Below, one piece after another: positions 1-7,293 of a DNA stretch of 11,963 nucleotides. Source of the stretch: Nitrospirae bacterium UBA4572. GTDB lineage: Bacteria; Nitrospirota; Leptospirillia; Leptospirillales; Leptospirillaceae. The notes beneath the pieces were generated by a model. That model worked only from the letters and a program-made list of their open reading frames with translations. It made no database searches and had not been told where the DNA came from. The DNA lies in NCBI GenBank assembly GCA_002387725.1, contig DGKK01000035.1, forward strand, positions 32,755 through 44,717. The letters run 5' to 3'. A program made the position numbers and the translations under genes. Each line of letters opens with the position of its first letter. The first letter of the stretch is position 1.

Positions 1-589
1 GCTGGTCGTAAAAGACCAGCCTCTCCTTCTCTCCCGAGTGGTCGAAGTAGGTCACGATCCCCTCCCGCTCGACCCAGCGGTGGAGAAACTGGCGGAGAGT
101 TTCCCGGTACTGACAGACAAAAGACCGTTGTCGCCCGCCCTCGACGATCTTGAACTGGTAGTCCTGGGAGGTGAAACCCGCCTCCTTCAGGACCTCCTCG
201 AGGAGCCCCGGAATATCCTTCTCGAGCGTGTAGACCTCCGAATACTCGGACAAAGCCAACCGTGCGATGCGTGGAACAAGCGTAACCTTGTATTCGGTTC
301 GGTCGAAGACCTGACGGCAGACCTCCACCTCCCCGATCATCCCGTGATAGGGCATTGTCACGACGGGACCTTCCCGGCGCGATTCGATGACAAGGGATGC
401 GTCCTTCCCCAGAAGGTCCCGAGGGACCAAGGACGTGTTGCGCGTCAGAAGAGTCATCCGAAAGGAATAATCGGCGTTCAGCTCCTCTTCGCCCGCGAAA
501 TCCACCACCTGGAATGTGTCGGGGGGCAGGCCCGACACGGTGAACTTGAAGTTGACCTCTCCGGCCATCTCGGCATTCCCGGCACTCAT
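1..589 (-). CDS. vgrG: VgrG (TssI) spike protein, N-terminal 196 codons, cut by the left edge
   Basis: VgrG forms the trimeric spike on the Hcp tube, carries PAAR or effector cargo, and is fired into target cells. Seen: an open frame of 196 codons with no stop before the window edge. Residues about 10-110 look like the first gp27-like domain (FKFTVSG, then YSFRMTLLTR). Residues 158-183 carry the family hallmark VCQYRETLRQFLHRW followed by EREGIVTYFDH, the usual gp27-like FxxRLxEEEGI-type region. The ATG at 589 overlaps the clpV stop as ATGA, and a GAGG lies 8 bases upstream, which supports this start. A second Met at codon 8 is an alternative. The overlap implies translational coupling to clpV. 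The gp5-like beta-helix and any C-terminal effector extension lie outside the window, so cargo type cannot be judged. The family assignment is strong. Confidence 0.93.
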   Translation of the reverse strand, partial: MSAGNAEMAGEVNFKFTVSGLPPDTFQVVDFAGEEELNADYSFRMTLLTRNTSLVPRDLLGKDASLVIESRREGPVVTMPYHGMIGEVEVCRQVFDRTEYKVTLVPRIARLALSEYSEVYTLEKDIPGLLEEVLKEAGFTSQDYQFKIVEGGRQRSFVCQYRETLRQFLHRWVEREGIVTYFDHSGEKERLVFYDQ

Positions 590-3258
590 AGGTCTTTCCT
601 CTTGTTTTTACGTATCGGCTTCGGTTTCTCGGATCCCGGATTCTCCGGAGCTTCGGTGGCACCGGTTCCGATGACGGTCGTCCCGTCGGGAGCAATCCCC
701 ACCCGGACCGGTCCGTCCAAGGTGCCCTCGACCAGCCGGCCGATCAGCTCCCGGGAAATCTCCGGGAGGATCCGGCTCTGGAGGAGGTAGTCTATGTTCC
801 GGGCCCCGGCCTCGGAGGTCTCGCACTGGAGCGCCACATGGTCGATTAGCGAGTCCTCGAAGACGATCTCCACCCCATTGTTCTGGACAAAGGAGCGGGA
901 GAGGCGTTTCGTCTTGAGGCGAACGATCCGTCCCAGGGCTTCTCCCCGAAGGGGGAGGTAGGGGACGATGGTCATGCGAGCCAGCAATGCGGGCTTGAAG
1001 TGCCTCGACAGATCGGGACGGATGAGAGTCACCAGATCTTCGTAGCTGGCCTCCGGATGCTCCAGCGCGTAGGCGGAAAGCTTTTCCGAGGCGAGGTTGC
1101 TCGTCAGGAAGATCACCGTGTTGGAAAAATCGATCTCTTTTCCTTCGCCATCGGAGAGAACCCCCTTGTCGAACACTTGGTAGAACATGTTCAGGATGTC
1201 GGGATGGGCCTTTTCCACCTCGTCGAGCAGGACTACGGAGTAAGGCCGCTGGCGGACGGCCTCCGTCAGGAGCCCCCCCTCGCCGTATCCCACATATCCG
1301 GGAGGAGAGCCGATCAGACGGCTGGCCTGATGCTTTTCCTGGAATTCGCTCATGTTGAGGGTCACCGTGGCCTTTTCGTCGCCGAAGAGAATGTCGGCCA
1401 CAGCCAGAGCCGTTTCGGTTTTCCCGACTCCCGAGGGACCGACCAGAAGGAAAATGCCCACCGGCTGGTTCGGAGCCTTGAAGCCGGCCCGGGAGTTCCG
1501 GATGATTTCTCCGACCCTGGCAAGGGCCGGCTCCTGGCCCAAAACCCTCTCGCCCAAGGTCTCCTGGAGCCTCATGACCGTTTGCGCCTGCTCCCGCAGA
1601 AGCTTGCCCAGGGGGATGCCGGTCCAGTTCGAGACCACCCTCGCCACCGTTTCGGGATCCACCTCGAAGTGGATCATGGGGTGATCCTCCTGGATCTTCC
1701 GGACCGCCGCTTCCTTGGTCCGAAGCTCTTTCATCCAGCTCTCCCGGTCGGGGCCTTCGCGTCGAGGATCCTCGCGGTGGGCCAGCAGTTCCGCGACGGC
1801 CGTCTTCTCCTTTTCCCATCGCTCTCGTTGGCGGGAGAGTTCCTGTTCGAGAGTCCCCAGCTCCCGGCCGATCGCGTCGAGCCGTTCGGCCGGGATATCC
1901 TGTCCGAACGTCTGATCCCGGACAAGGCCGTTTTTTTCCCTCTCGAGGGCCTGGATCCGCCGTTCAAGCCCTTCGATCTTTTCAGGCTTCGAGGACTGGG
2001 AGATCCGGATTCTCGCCGCACTGGTGTCCAGAAGATCCACCGCCTTGTCGGGAAGCTTGCGCCCGGTCAGATAGCGGTCGGACAACGTGGCCGCGGCCAC
2101 CAGGGCATCGTCCCGGATCGTGACGTGATGCACGGCTTCGTAATGGGCTTTCAATCCGCGAAGGATCAGGATCGCCGTCTCCACTGACGGTTCGTCGAGT
2201 TTGACCGGCTGGAACCTTCTGGCCAGGGCCGCATCTTTTTCAAAGTACTTCTTGTATTCCGCCCAGGTCGTGGCGGCAATCGTCCGAAGCTCTCCGCGAG
2301 CCAGGGCCGGCTTGAGAAGGTTGGCGGCGTCCCCTCCGCCCTGGGCCCCTCCCGCCCCGATCAGGGTATGGGCCTCGTCGATGAAGAGAATGACCGGAAC
2401 CGAAGAGGCCTTGATCTCATTGATCACCCCCTTCAACCGGTTTTCGAATTCCCCCTTGACCCCCGCTCCGGCCTCGAGGGCTCCCATGTCGAGCCCCAGG
2501 AGACGGACCTTCGACAGGGATTCGGGAACGTCGCCCTCCACGATGCGAAGGGCCAGGCTCTCGACGACGGCCGTCTTGCCGACCCCCGGATCTCCCACGC
2601 AGATGGGGTTGTTCTTGCGGCGGCGCGACAGGATATCGATGATCTGCCTGACCTCGGCATCACGGCCAAAGACCGGATCGATCTTCCCCTTCCGGGCCTT
2701 TTCGGTGAAGTCCTCGCAAAAGCGGCCGATCGCGGTCCCTTCCTCGGAGGGGCCCTCTTGAGACTCTTGTCCTCCTCCGATGGCTTCCGCCGATCCCGAC
2801 GCGAGGGTGTCGAACTGATCCTTGAGGCGCTCTTTTCCTATCCGTTCGAGGGACTTCGAGGGTCGGCCCGACGAATAGGCCGAGAGGCGGTTGACAAAGG
2901 CCTGAAGAAAGACCCCCGAGCGCGTATGCGGCTCGTTTCGGTTGATCGACGCGATCAGGTGGGCATCCTGAAGAACCTCGATCAGCAAAGGGGAAAAGAC
3001 CGGGCGGCCGCCGTTTCCCGACCTGAGATCGTCGAGAGCGTTCGACATCTCTCTCCGCACGCTCCCCCCATCGATCCCTTCGGCTGCGAGGATCTTCATG
3101 ACGTCCGAGTCGGGATGGTCCAGGAGGGAGATGACAACATGTTCGGGGGTGATTTCGTAATGGCTTCGTGAAAGGCACAGTCCGGCCCCCTGCTCCACCG
3201 CGCGGGTCAGAATGGGAGACATGCGTCTGAACAATGGTTTCAAATCGGCGATGATCAT
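586..3258 (-). CDS. clpV: TssH (ClpV) AAA+ ATPase, T6SS sheath disassembly
   Basis: ClpV is a cytoplasmic hexameric Clp/Hsp100 ATPase that binds contracted TssBC sheath and unfolds it, recycling subunits. The 890 residues match the usual family length. Seen in order: an N-terminal Clp repeat domain (about 1-150); an acidic, glycine-rich linker (about 150-175); AAA+ module 1 with Walker A GDPGVGKT (222-229), Walker B LFIDEAH (291-297) and an arginine pair LARRFQ near 348; a coiled-coil-rich middle insert (about 420-520); AAA+ module 2 with Walker A GPSGVGKT (607-614), Walker B VVLLDEVEKAH (675-685), and sensor-2 GARNID (818-823). The tail (about 865-890) is rich in Pro, Lys and Arg. The ATG has a GAGGG 4 bases upstream. 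Placement among tss genes separates it from housekeeping ClpB. All catalytic motifs look intact. Confidence 0.97.
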   Translation of the reverse strand: MIIADLKPLFRRMSPILTRAVEQGAGLCLSRSHYEITPEHVVISLLDHPDSDVMKILAAEGIDGGSVRREMSNALDDLRSGNGGRPVFSPLLIEVLQDAHLIASINRNEPHTRSGVFLQAFVNRLSAYSSGRPSKSLERIGKERLKDQFDTLASGSAEAIGGGQESQEGPSEEGTAIGRFCEDFTEKARKGKIDPVFGRDAEVRQIIDILSRRRKNNPICVGDPGVGKTAVVESLALRIVEGDVPESLSKVRLLGLDMGALEAGAGVKGEFENRLKGVINEIKASSVPVILFIDEAHTLIGAGGAQGGGDAANLLKPALARGELRTIAATTWAEYKKYFEKDAALARRFQPVKLDEPSVETAILILRGLKAHYEAVHHVTIRDDALVAAATLSDRYLTGRKLPDKAVDLLDTSAARIRISQSSKPEKIEGLERRIQALEREKNGLVRDQTFGQDIPAERLDAIGRELGTLEQELSRQRERWEKEKTAVAELLAHREDPRREGPDRESWMKELRTKEAAVRKIQEDHPMIHFEVDPETVARVVSNWTGIPLGKLLREQAQTVMRLQETLGERVLGQEPALARVGEIIRNSRAGFKAPNQPVGIFLLVGPSGVGKTETALAVADILFGDEKATVTLNMSEFQEKHQASRLIGSPPGYVGYGEGGLLTEAVRQRPYSVVLLDEVEKAHPDILNMFYQVFDKGVLSDGEGKEIDFSNTVIFLTSNLASEKLSAYALEHPEASYEDLVTLIRPDLSRHFKPALLARMTIVPYLPLRGEALGRIVRLKTKRLSRSFVQNNGVEIVFEDSLIDHVALQCETSEAGARNIDYLLQSRILPEISRELIGRLVEGTLDGPVRVGIAPDGTTVIGTGATEAPENPGSEKPKPIRKNKRKDL

Positions 3259-3262
3259 GGAT

Positions 3263-3267
3263 CCCTC
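3263..3267 (-). promoter_or_regulatory. clpV ribosome binding site
   Basis: GAGGG on the minus strand, 4 bases before the clpV ATG (3256-3258). It fixes the start at 3258 rather than at a downstream Met. Confidence 0.6.
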
Positions 3268-3506
3268 ACGTTGACTGAGAGTGTTGGAGCCCCCCGGCTT
3301 ACCGCCCGCCCTTCTCTCCCGATGTCCGATGGAGCCGAAGAAAAGGAGCTCTTTGCCGGACGATTGTCATTCTTCCCTCTCCTCCCGGATACGCCCCTTT
3401 GTCCGGGCGAACGGGGACCCTCCTGAACCCGGGAGGATCAAGGATTCGTTGCACCAGAGACCCCCTTCGACAAGTTTCGAGCCGCTCGGACCGAAACGAT
3501 ATGAGA

Positions 3507-3514
3507 CCCCCCCC
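3507..3514 (-). repeat. G8 homopolymer run after tssG
   Basis: Eight consecutive G on the minus strand, about 26 bases after the tssG stop. It is non-coding as annotated. Its main relevance is its similarity to the G8 run at which tssG is frameshifted. Such a run in a leader could alter spacing of regulatory elements if it is length-variable. Confidence 0.8.
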
Positions 3515-3539
3515 TCCCGAACATCTCCGGACAGGGAGG

Positions 3540-4570
3540 TCATCCCTGGGTGGACAGGACGGAGTCGACGCCGATGAACACGCTTTTCTCCGGCATAAAC
3601 GACCCGTTTTCGAGCCAGGCGTCAAGCCCCAGACGATTTCTGGAATCGCTTCCCAGGCAGGTCGGCCGGGGATCGGTGTCGGACAGAAGAACCTCCACTT
3701 CCGCCACAAGCGGATCAAGAAGATAGAATTCCTTCCAGAAGGCGATCTTTCGAAGATTCTCCCGCCCGGGGAGGAGCGTTTCAAAAATCTCGTTATGAAT
3801 CGGTCCAATCCGGATCAGGACCTGGTTTGTCCTGTTGGCAACCCGGTCTCCGAGAACCGTCTCCTCGCCCAGCGGAAGACGGCGTCCCAAAGCCAGCCTC
3901 TGCTCTTCGGGAATGACCACATCCCTCTCCACGCATTGCCTCACCTCGACCGGCACGCCCCCAAGGACATCGGAGAGGATCGCTTCAAGTCCTTTTGCCG
4001 AGCGAGGATGCTGGGTCAGAAGCCCCGCATACCGGAGTACCGTGGATGCGAGGGGGTCCACCTCCCGGAAAACCGGAAGGGAAAGGCCCGTAAAAACATG
4101 GAACAGATTCTCGATGTCCTTCTCGCCTTTTTCGTAGGCTCGCAGTGAAATACGGTTTTTTTCCCAGACCTCGTACAGGAGCGGGTAAAGTCGGCCGTGA
4201 AGAATGTCGAGGAAGTCTCGCGCAGCCGTACCGTCCTCGTTCTTCTCCTCGATCAGATCTTCGGTATAGAAGGTCGGGAGCGGCGACGCCACGCCGTAAA
4301 GCCCGAAGAAATTGACATCGAGGACCGGCTTTCCGGCCGCCCCCCCCACTCGAGCGATTCTATGTCGTTGGGGGGAAAGGCGAGAGAGAGTGTGGGGCGG
4401 ATCTTGACCTGCCTCCACAGTTCTTCGTCGAAATTCTCCCCTTCGACATTTTTACGCAGGAGCCTCAGGAGACGGACCGCCTGGAAAAACTGGAACTCCG
4501 AAGCGTGCTTTACGAGGTCGTCTCTGAGAACCTCTAGATCAGTGTTTGCGTTCCCAGGCGTTCCGGCCAT
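3540..4570 (-). CDS. tssG: TssG baseplate protein, interrupted by an apparent -1 frameshift
   Basis: TssG is a core baseplate-wedge subunit that acts with TssE, TssF and TssK to anchor sheath and spike. Seen: from ATG 4570, codons 1-77 read as the family N-terminus (EFQFFQAVRLLRLL at about 25-38, RPTLSLAFPP at about 58-67, ending ESLEWGG), but this frame then diverges and stops at 4253. The conserved remainder (VNFFGLYGVASPLPTFYTE, and RLGLDAWL near the C-terminus) lies in the -1 frame and ends with TGA at 3540-3542. The frames join at the G8 run 4340-4347. One extra G would give a continuous 343-residue protein, normal for TssG. Without it the product is 105 residues and surely non-functional. 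The start overlaps the tssF end by 37 bp, with GGGAG at 4581-4585 as a distant RBS. The frameshift may be a sequencing error, a phase-variable tract, slippage, or a true mutation. Confidence 0.88.
4323..4338 (-). other. GC-rich hairpin directly after the tssG G8 run
   Basis: On the minus strand, GGCCGG and CCGGTC flank an AAAG loop. In RNA this is a 6-bp stem with one G-U pair. It starts one base after the G8 run. That spacer is shorter than the roughly 5-9 bases usual for programmed frameshift stimulators, so a role in frameshifting is uncertain. It could equally hamper accurate sequencing of the run. Confidence 0.55.
4340..4347 (-). repeat. G8 run at the tssG frame junction
   Basis: Eight G on the minus strand, read in the upstream frame as TGG GGG GGG followed by CGG. 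The downstream conserved frame requires GCG GCC from the last G, which means re-reading one base or having nine G. The run satisfies the X XXY YYZ pattern of a -1 slippery site with all G. It is also the kind of tract prone to replication slippage, RNA polymerase slippage and sequencing miscounts. Confidence 0.85.
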
Positions 4571-6261
4571 GAAAGTGTTTCTCCCGTCAATGCGTTCTCA
4601 ATCTGGAGCTTCGTGAAAGTATTGATCGTGGCATAGACCGACAGAAACTCGTTCAAGACGGTTCCGAACAGGTAAAGATCTGCCACATCGGCAAACCCGT
4701 CTCCCCGAACCCGCACCAGGATTTCCGTTCCCCGGAGAAGCACTCCCCGGATAAAGCGATCCTTGCGGGACAGTCGGACCTCGTCGATGCTGTCGATCCG
4801 CTTCCGATTGACATCCTCCAGCCCCTTGTTCCTCTCCATCGGAAACACATAAATCGAGAGAAGTGCCCGGAGTCGGGAGGCATCTCCCAGAGAAAGAAAA
4901 TTGATTCCCAGTTGGGAGAGGATTCTCCATGCCAGGCCATCCCCGAGCGGGGGCTGGATGTAAGGCGTGGGGGACGTCAGATTGGAAAACATAAGGCGTT
5001 CGGGAGAGTTGTCGGTCGGCCGGTTGATCTCCCCGGGTTTCAACGCCTCGGGAAGCATCCTGTTGGTTGCGCGCAAACGGACCGACAATGTCTCGTCCGT
5101 CGGGACCTCCCCTTTTCCGTAGAGAATCCCCAGATAGGTCTCGGCCCTGGACTCCGTCCGGGAGGCCCTTCGAACAACCCGATAGGCCCGGGAGGACGAG
5201 GAAGTTTCCTGCCCGAGGAGTTCATGGAACGGGCGGTATTCCGAGGTCTTTCCTGTGGCGGAGGAGACTCCGGTCACGCGTTCGATAAAGAAAACATCGA
5301 AATGATCCCTGTTTCCCGCGGCCAGCCGGATGGGAATTTCGCTCTGCCGATGGGTCAGGGAGATGGGCTCGGCGTCGGTTTCGAAGAGGTTCACCGCCGG
5401 TACGGCTCCCAGAACGAAATGGTGGGGCTGCAGATTCAGGGGGCGGGCCGGGCTTTTTGTCAGGCGAAAAACGATAGTTGCCGTGGTTCCCGTTCCTCTT
5501 CGCTCCCACTTCGACAATCCCGACAGCTCGACAAAAAGGAACTTCGCCGGCATGACAAAGAATTCCTGGAAGAGCCTGTAGGCGGAAAAGGAATTCGGAG
5601 AGTAGGGAAAGAGGGCCGAATCGTCTCCGAAGGAAGAGGCCCGCAAAGAATCGGGAGAAAGAAATGTGGAGGGCTCCCCGGGGACGACGATTTCGATCGA
5701 TTCGAGATTCTGGGTGAGATGATAGAAAAGGTTCGATCCCTCGGAATACGGACCTCCCAAGTAAAAGGAGAGTGAAGGGGCGGCAAGTTGAGCCAGAGGC
5801 ATCCCGGACAATGTGAGGTGTATGGAGGCAGGGCGCCCAGCCTCCTGCACGACTTTGACGGCAGACACCGTCAGGGGATGGAGATCGATATCCTGGCATG
5901 TCTCGAAGTAGCAGGTCGTTCCATCGACGGGAGAAGAGCCGGCAAGGGTACCGCGGGGAATCCGGACCGTTTCGGTCAGCTTGCCCTTGGGAGAAAAGGA
6001 GAGAATGGTGGCGCAGGGAACCGGACGCAGGAACTGGGAAAAAAGGACTTGGGCAATCTCCTGGACAAACTCCGGAAAATGATCCGTCAGCCGCTGGTGA
6101 AGGATGGACGTCAGAAATGCCACCCCTTCGAGAAGTCGCTCCACATCCGGATCGGCAGACGGCTGCCCCAGCATCGGAGCCACCGCCGGATGGGCCGAAG
6201 AAAACTCCTTCGCGAGCACCCGAAGGTTTGCCAGTTCTTGCTCATAGGCACCGGTAGACAC
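4534..6261 (-). CDS. tssF: TssF T6SS baseplate subunit
   Basis: TssF (VasA/ImpG family) is a large baseplate-wedge component. It pairs as a dimer with TssG to dock the sheath on the spike. The 575 residues are slightly below the common 580-630. Seen: the N-terminal family signature (YEQELANLRVLAKEF at about 6-20, then DPDVERLLEGVAFL at 37-50 and LTDHFPEFVQEI at about 58-69), and LRPVPCATILSF (about 78-89). The GTG start at 6261 places the YxxELxxLR motif at the family-typical position. A GGGGG-rich purine stretch lies about 10 bases upstream (6272-6276), and no better ATG exists nearby. It follows tssE after 32 bp. Its TAG stop lies 37 bp inside tssG, which suggests coupled synthesis of the two partners. 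The frame is intact and confidence is high. Confidence 0.96.
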   Translation of the reverse strand: MSTGAYEQELANLRVLAKEFSSAHPAVAPMLGQPSADPDVERLLEGVAFLTSILHQRLTDHFPEFVQEIAQVLFSQFLRPVPCATILSFSPKGKLTETVRIPRGTLAGSSPVDGTTCYFETCQDIDLHPLTVSAVKVVQEAGRPASIHLTLSGMPLAQLAAPSLSFYLGGPYSEGSNLFYHLTQNLESIEIVVPGEPSTFLSPDSLRASSFGDDSALFPYSPNSFSAYRLFQEFFVMPAKFLFVELSGLSKWERRGTGTTATIVFRLTKSPARPLNLQPHHFVLGAVPAVNLFETDAEPISLTHRQSEIPIRLAAGNRDHFDVFFIERVTGVSSATGKTSEYRPFHELLGQETSSSSRAYRVVRRASRTESRAETYLGILYGKGEVPTDETLSVRLRATNRMLPEALKPGEINRPTDNSPERLMFSNLTSPTPYIQPPLGDGLAWRILSQLGINFLSLGDASRLRALLSIYVFPMERNKGLEDVNRKRIDSIDEVRLSRKDRFIRGVLLRGTEILVRVRGDGFADVADLYLFGTVLNEFLSVYATINTFTKLQIENALTGETLSWPERLGTQTLI

Positions 6262-6293
6262 GGAATGAAATCCCCCTTTTCTCCTGACCAGAT

Positions 6294-6710
6294 CTAGGTC
6301 AGGACAACCTCTCCACTCGCCTTGACAAGCACAGGAAACTGGATCGGCATATTCTGTCCGTTGACCAAAATCTCTCCCGAGATTTCAAGTCGCAGAGCCC
6401 CAAGCTCTGTTGTCGTCTCATGGGCGCGAACACGGGGAGAAAGAAGCCGGGGCTCATATCGCCCCACCGTCTCAAGAATCGCCCGGACAATTTCAACCGA
6501 TGACCCGGCCTCAAAGGACCCGGCCACGTTCGACAAATCTGGAACGCCAAAATCGTCGGCAATGGGAACCGATTTTCTCCGGGTTCGGAGAATGCGGGAC
6601 AGATGGGCCCGGATTGAGCTTCCCACCTGTTCAAATCTCGATTGGTTTCGGGCCTCCGATCGGGAGACCAGAGAGCCTATTCGCTCGAGGAGCCGTTCAC
6701 GGGCGTCCAT
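6294..6710 (-). CDS. tssE: TssE, gp25-like baseplate protein
   Basis: TssE is the homologue of phage T4 gp25 and links the baseplate to the first sheath ring. The 138 residues fit the gp25-like family. Seen: an N-terminal Arg-rich helix (MDARERLLERIG), a segment with FGVPDLSNV (about 54-62) typical of the family, the RAILETVGRYEPRLLSPRV region (about 76-94) with the conserved EPRL, and a beta-rich C-terminal half (LRLEISGEILVNGQ). The ATG is preceded by GAGGG (6717-6721) with a 6-base spacer. It follows hcp by 33 bp and precedes tssF by 32 bp, so it is in the same transcript. The stop is TAG. No defect is seen. Confidence 0.94.
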   Translation of the reverse strand: MDARERLLERIGSLVSRSEARNQSRFEQVGSSIRAHLSRILRTRRKSVPIADDFGVPDLSNVAGSFEAGSSVEIVRAILETVGRYEPRLLSPRVRAHETTTELGALRLEISGEILVNGQNMPIQFPVLVKASGEVVLT

Positions 6711-6743
6711 CTGAATCCCTCACTTCTCCTTATCCCGCTGTTG

Positions 6744-7232
6744 CTATTTTGGGTTGTTCCAGGAGTCTTCCCCGGAAATCCCGCCGTCTGCCCATGTCAC
6801 CGTGATTTTCTCAAAGGCAAAGGAGACATCCTCCATATGACCCATCTGACGGTCTTCCGCCTTGAGAACATTGGGCATCCAATCCCGAATCGCGACGATC
6901 GTCGCATTTTCGAGTTCGGTGGTGTAGTACTTCTCTTCCTTGCCCTGGGGATTGATCCGATACCAGTCGATCGTCACTTTGGTCATCTGCTCTCCGGTGC
7001 ATAGCGCCTGAAACAGCTTGGGGGAAGCCTTGTCGATTTCCTTGGTGATGGTGATCGGATTGTGAACCCTGCGTCCGGTGGGAAGACCCGTCTGAGGGTT
7101 CTTCGGGAGATCCACCGTATAGTCGAAGGACTGGACCTGGATGGCTCCCTCACGCCCTTTGATGGTGCAGGATCCTTCGATTTTTCCCTGATTTTTGGCC
7201 TGAACGAATGCGTACAATGGCATTGGCATCAT
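6744..7232 (-). CDS. hcp: Hcp (TssD) inner-tube protein
   Basis: Hcp hexamers stack into the tube that is propelled by sheath contraction. It is also a secreted marker and an effector chaperone. The 162 residues match the family (about 160-170). Seen: start MPMPLYAFVQA, GKIEGSCTIKGREGAIQVQSF (about 16-36) matching the family's G-x-I-x-G-E opening, the RRVHNPITITKEIDKASPKL segment (about 54-73) with the well conserved P(I/L)xxxKxxDKxSP, and FAFEKITVTW near the C-terminus. The first ATG (7232) sits only 3 bases after AGGA, so the next ATG (7229) or the third (7223) may be the real start. The difference is 1 to 3 residues. It lies between tssC and tssE with a hairpin in its leader. There is no C-terminal effector extension. 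Confidence 0.96.
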   Translation of the reverse strand: MMPMPLYAFVQAKNQGKIEGSCTIKGREGAIQVQSFDYTVDLPKNPQTGLPTGRRVHNPITITKEIDKASPKLFQALCTGEQMTKVTIDWYRINPQGKEEKYYTTELENATIVAIRDWMPNVLKAEDRQMGHMEDVSFAFEKITVTWADGGISGEDSWNNPK

Positions 7233-7267
7233 GAATCCTTTCTTTTAGATTGTTAAGGTCAAAGAAG

Positions 7268-7288
7268 GGCGGGGCTTGGATCCCCGCC
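7268..7288 (-). promoter_or_regulatory. Perfect 7-bp hairpin between tssC and hcp
   Basis: On the minus strand GGCGGGG and CCCCGCC flank a 7-base loop. The stem begins 5 bases after the tssC stop and ends 35 bases before the hcp start. The downstream bases CTTCTTTG are pyrimidine-rich but not a clean U-tract, so this is not a standard terminator. It may be a partial terminator or an mRNA-stabilising or processing structure that allows hcp to be expressed at a level different from tssBC. This is inference. Confidence 0.55.
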
Positions 7289-7293
7289 ATGGG

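Larger units (their letters stand above)
3259..3539. other. 281-bp gap between tssG and clpV, no convincing gene
   Basis: This is the largest gap inside the T6SS cluster. On the minus strand it holds a G8 run (3507-3514), an imperfect hairpin with arms GTTTCG/CGAAAC (3474-3497), and another short inverted repeat around CCTCC/GGAGG (about 3421-3441). A 23-codon minus-strand ORF (3299-3370) starts with ATG after a purine-rich GGGAGGAGAGGG stretch. Its product resembles nothing I know and is Arg-rich, so I do not call it a gene. No clear sigma-70 or sigma-54 promoter is visible. The gap may hold a clpV-vgrG promoter or an mRNA processing element, but that is inference. Confidence 0.5.

Noticed and set aside
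38..790. Plus-strand 250-codon frame at the left end
   Set aside because: It is the antisense shadow of the vgrG N-terminus and the clpV C-terminus, both of which carry convincing motifs on the minus strand.
1000..2187. Long plus-strand open frame (395 codons) opposite clpV, and similar long plus-strand frames at 2368-3171, 4912-5775 and 7354-8547
   Set aside because: They are antisense to genes with clear family motifs. Their translations have no recognisable domains and their starts lack ribosome binding sites. Long antisense frames are expected in GC-rich coding DNA.
586..3258. Housekeeping ClpB instead of ClpV
   Set aside because: The gene overlaps vgrG and lies in a tss cluster. The N-domain opening (LKPLFRRMSPILTRAVEQG) and the overall layout fit ClpV of T6SS.
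3299..3370. 23-codon minus-strand ORF before clpV with a good Shine-Dalgarno-like stretch
   Set aside because: It is short and Arg-rich with no known relative. Purine-rich stretches are common in this region, so I mention it only as part of the gap.
3540..4418. Reading the second tssG frame as an independent gene starting at 4418
   Set aside because: That start is a GTG with no ribosome binding site, and the first about 24 residues are an out-of-frame reading of the conserved TssG N-terminal region. Family similarity in this frame begins only at the G8 run.
7268..7288. Calling the tssC-hcp hairpin a rho-independent terminator
   Set aside because: There is no uninterrupted U-tract after the stem on the minus strand, and the downstream genes hcp-tssE-tssF belong to the same machine.
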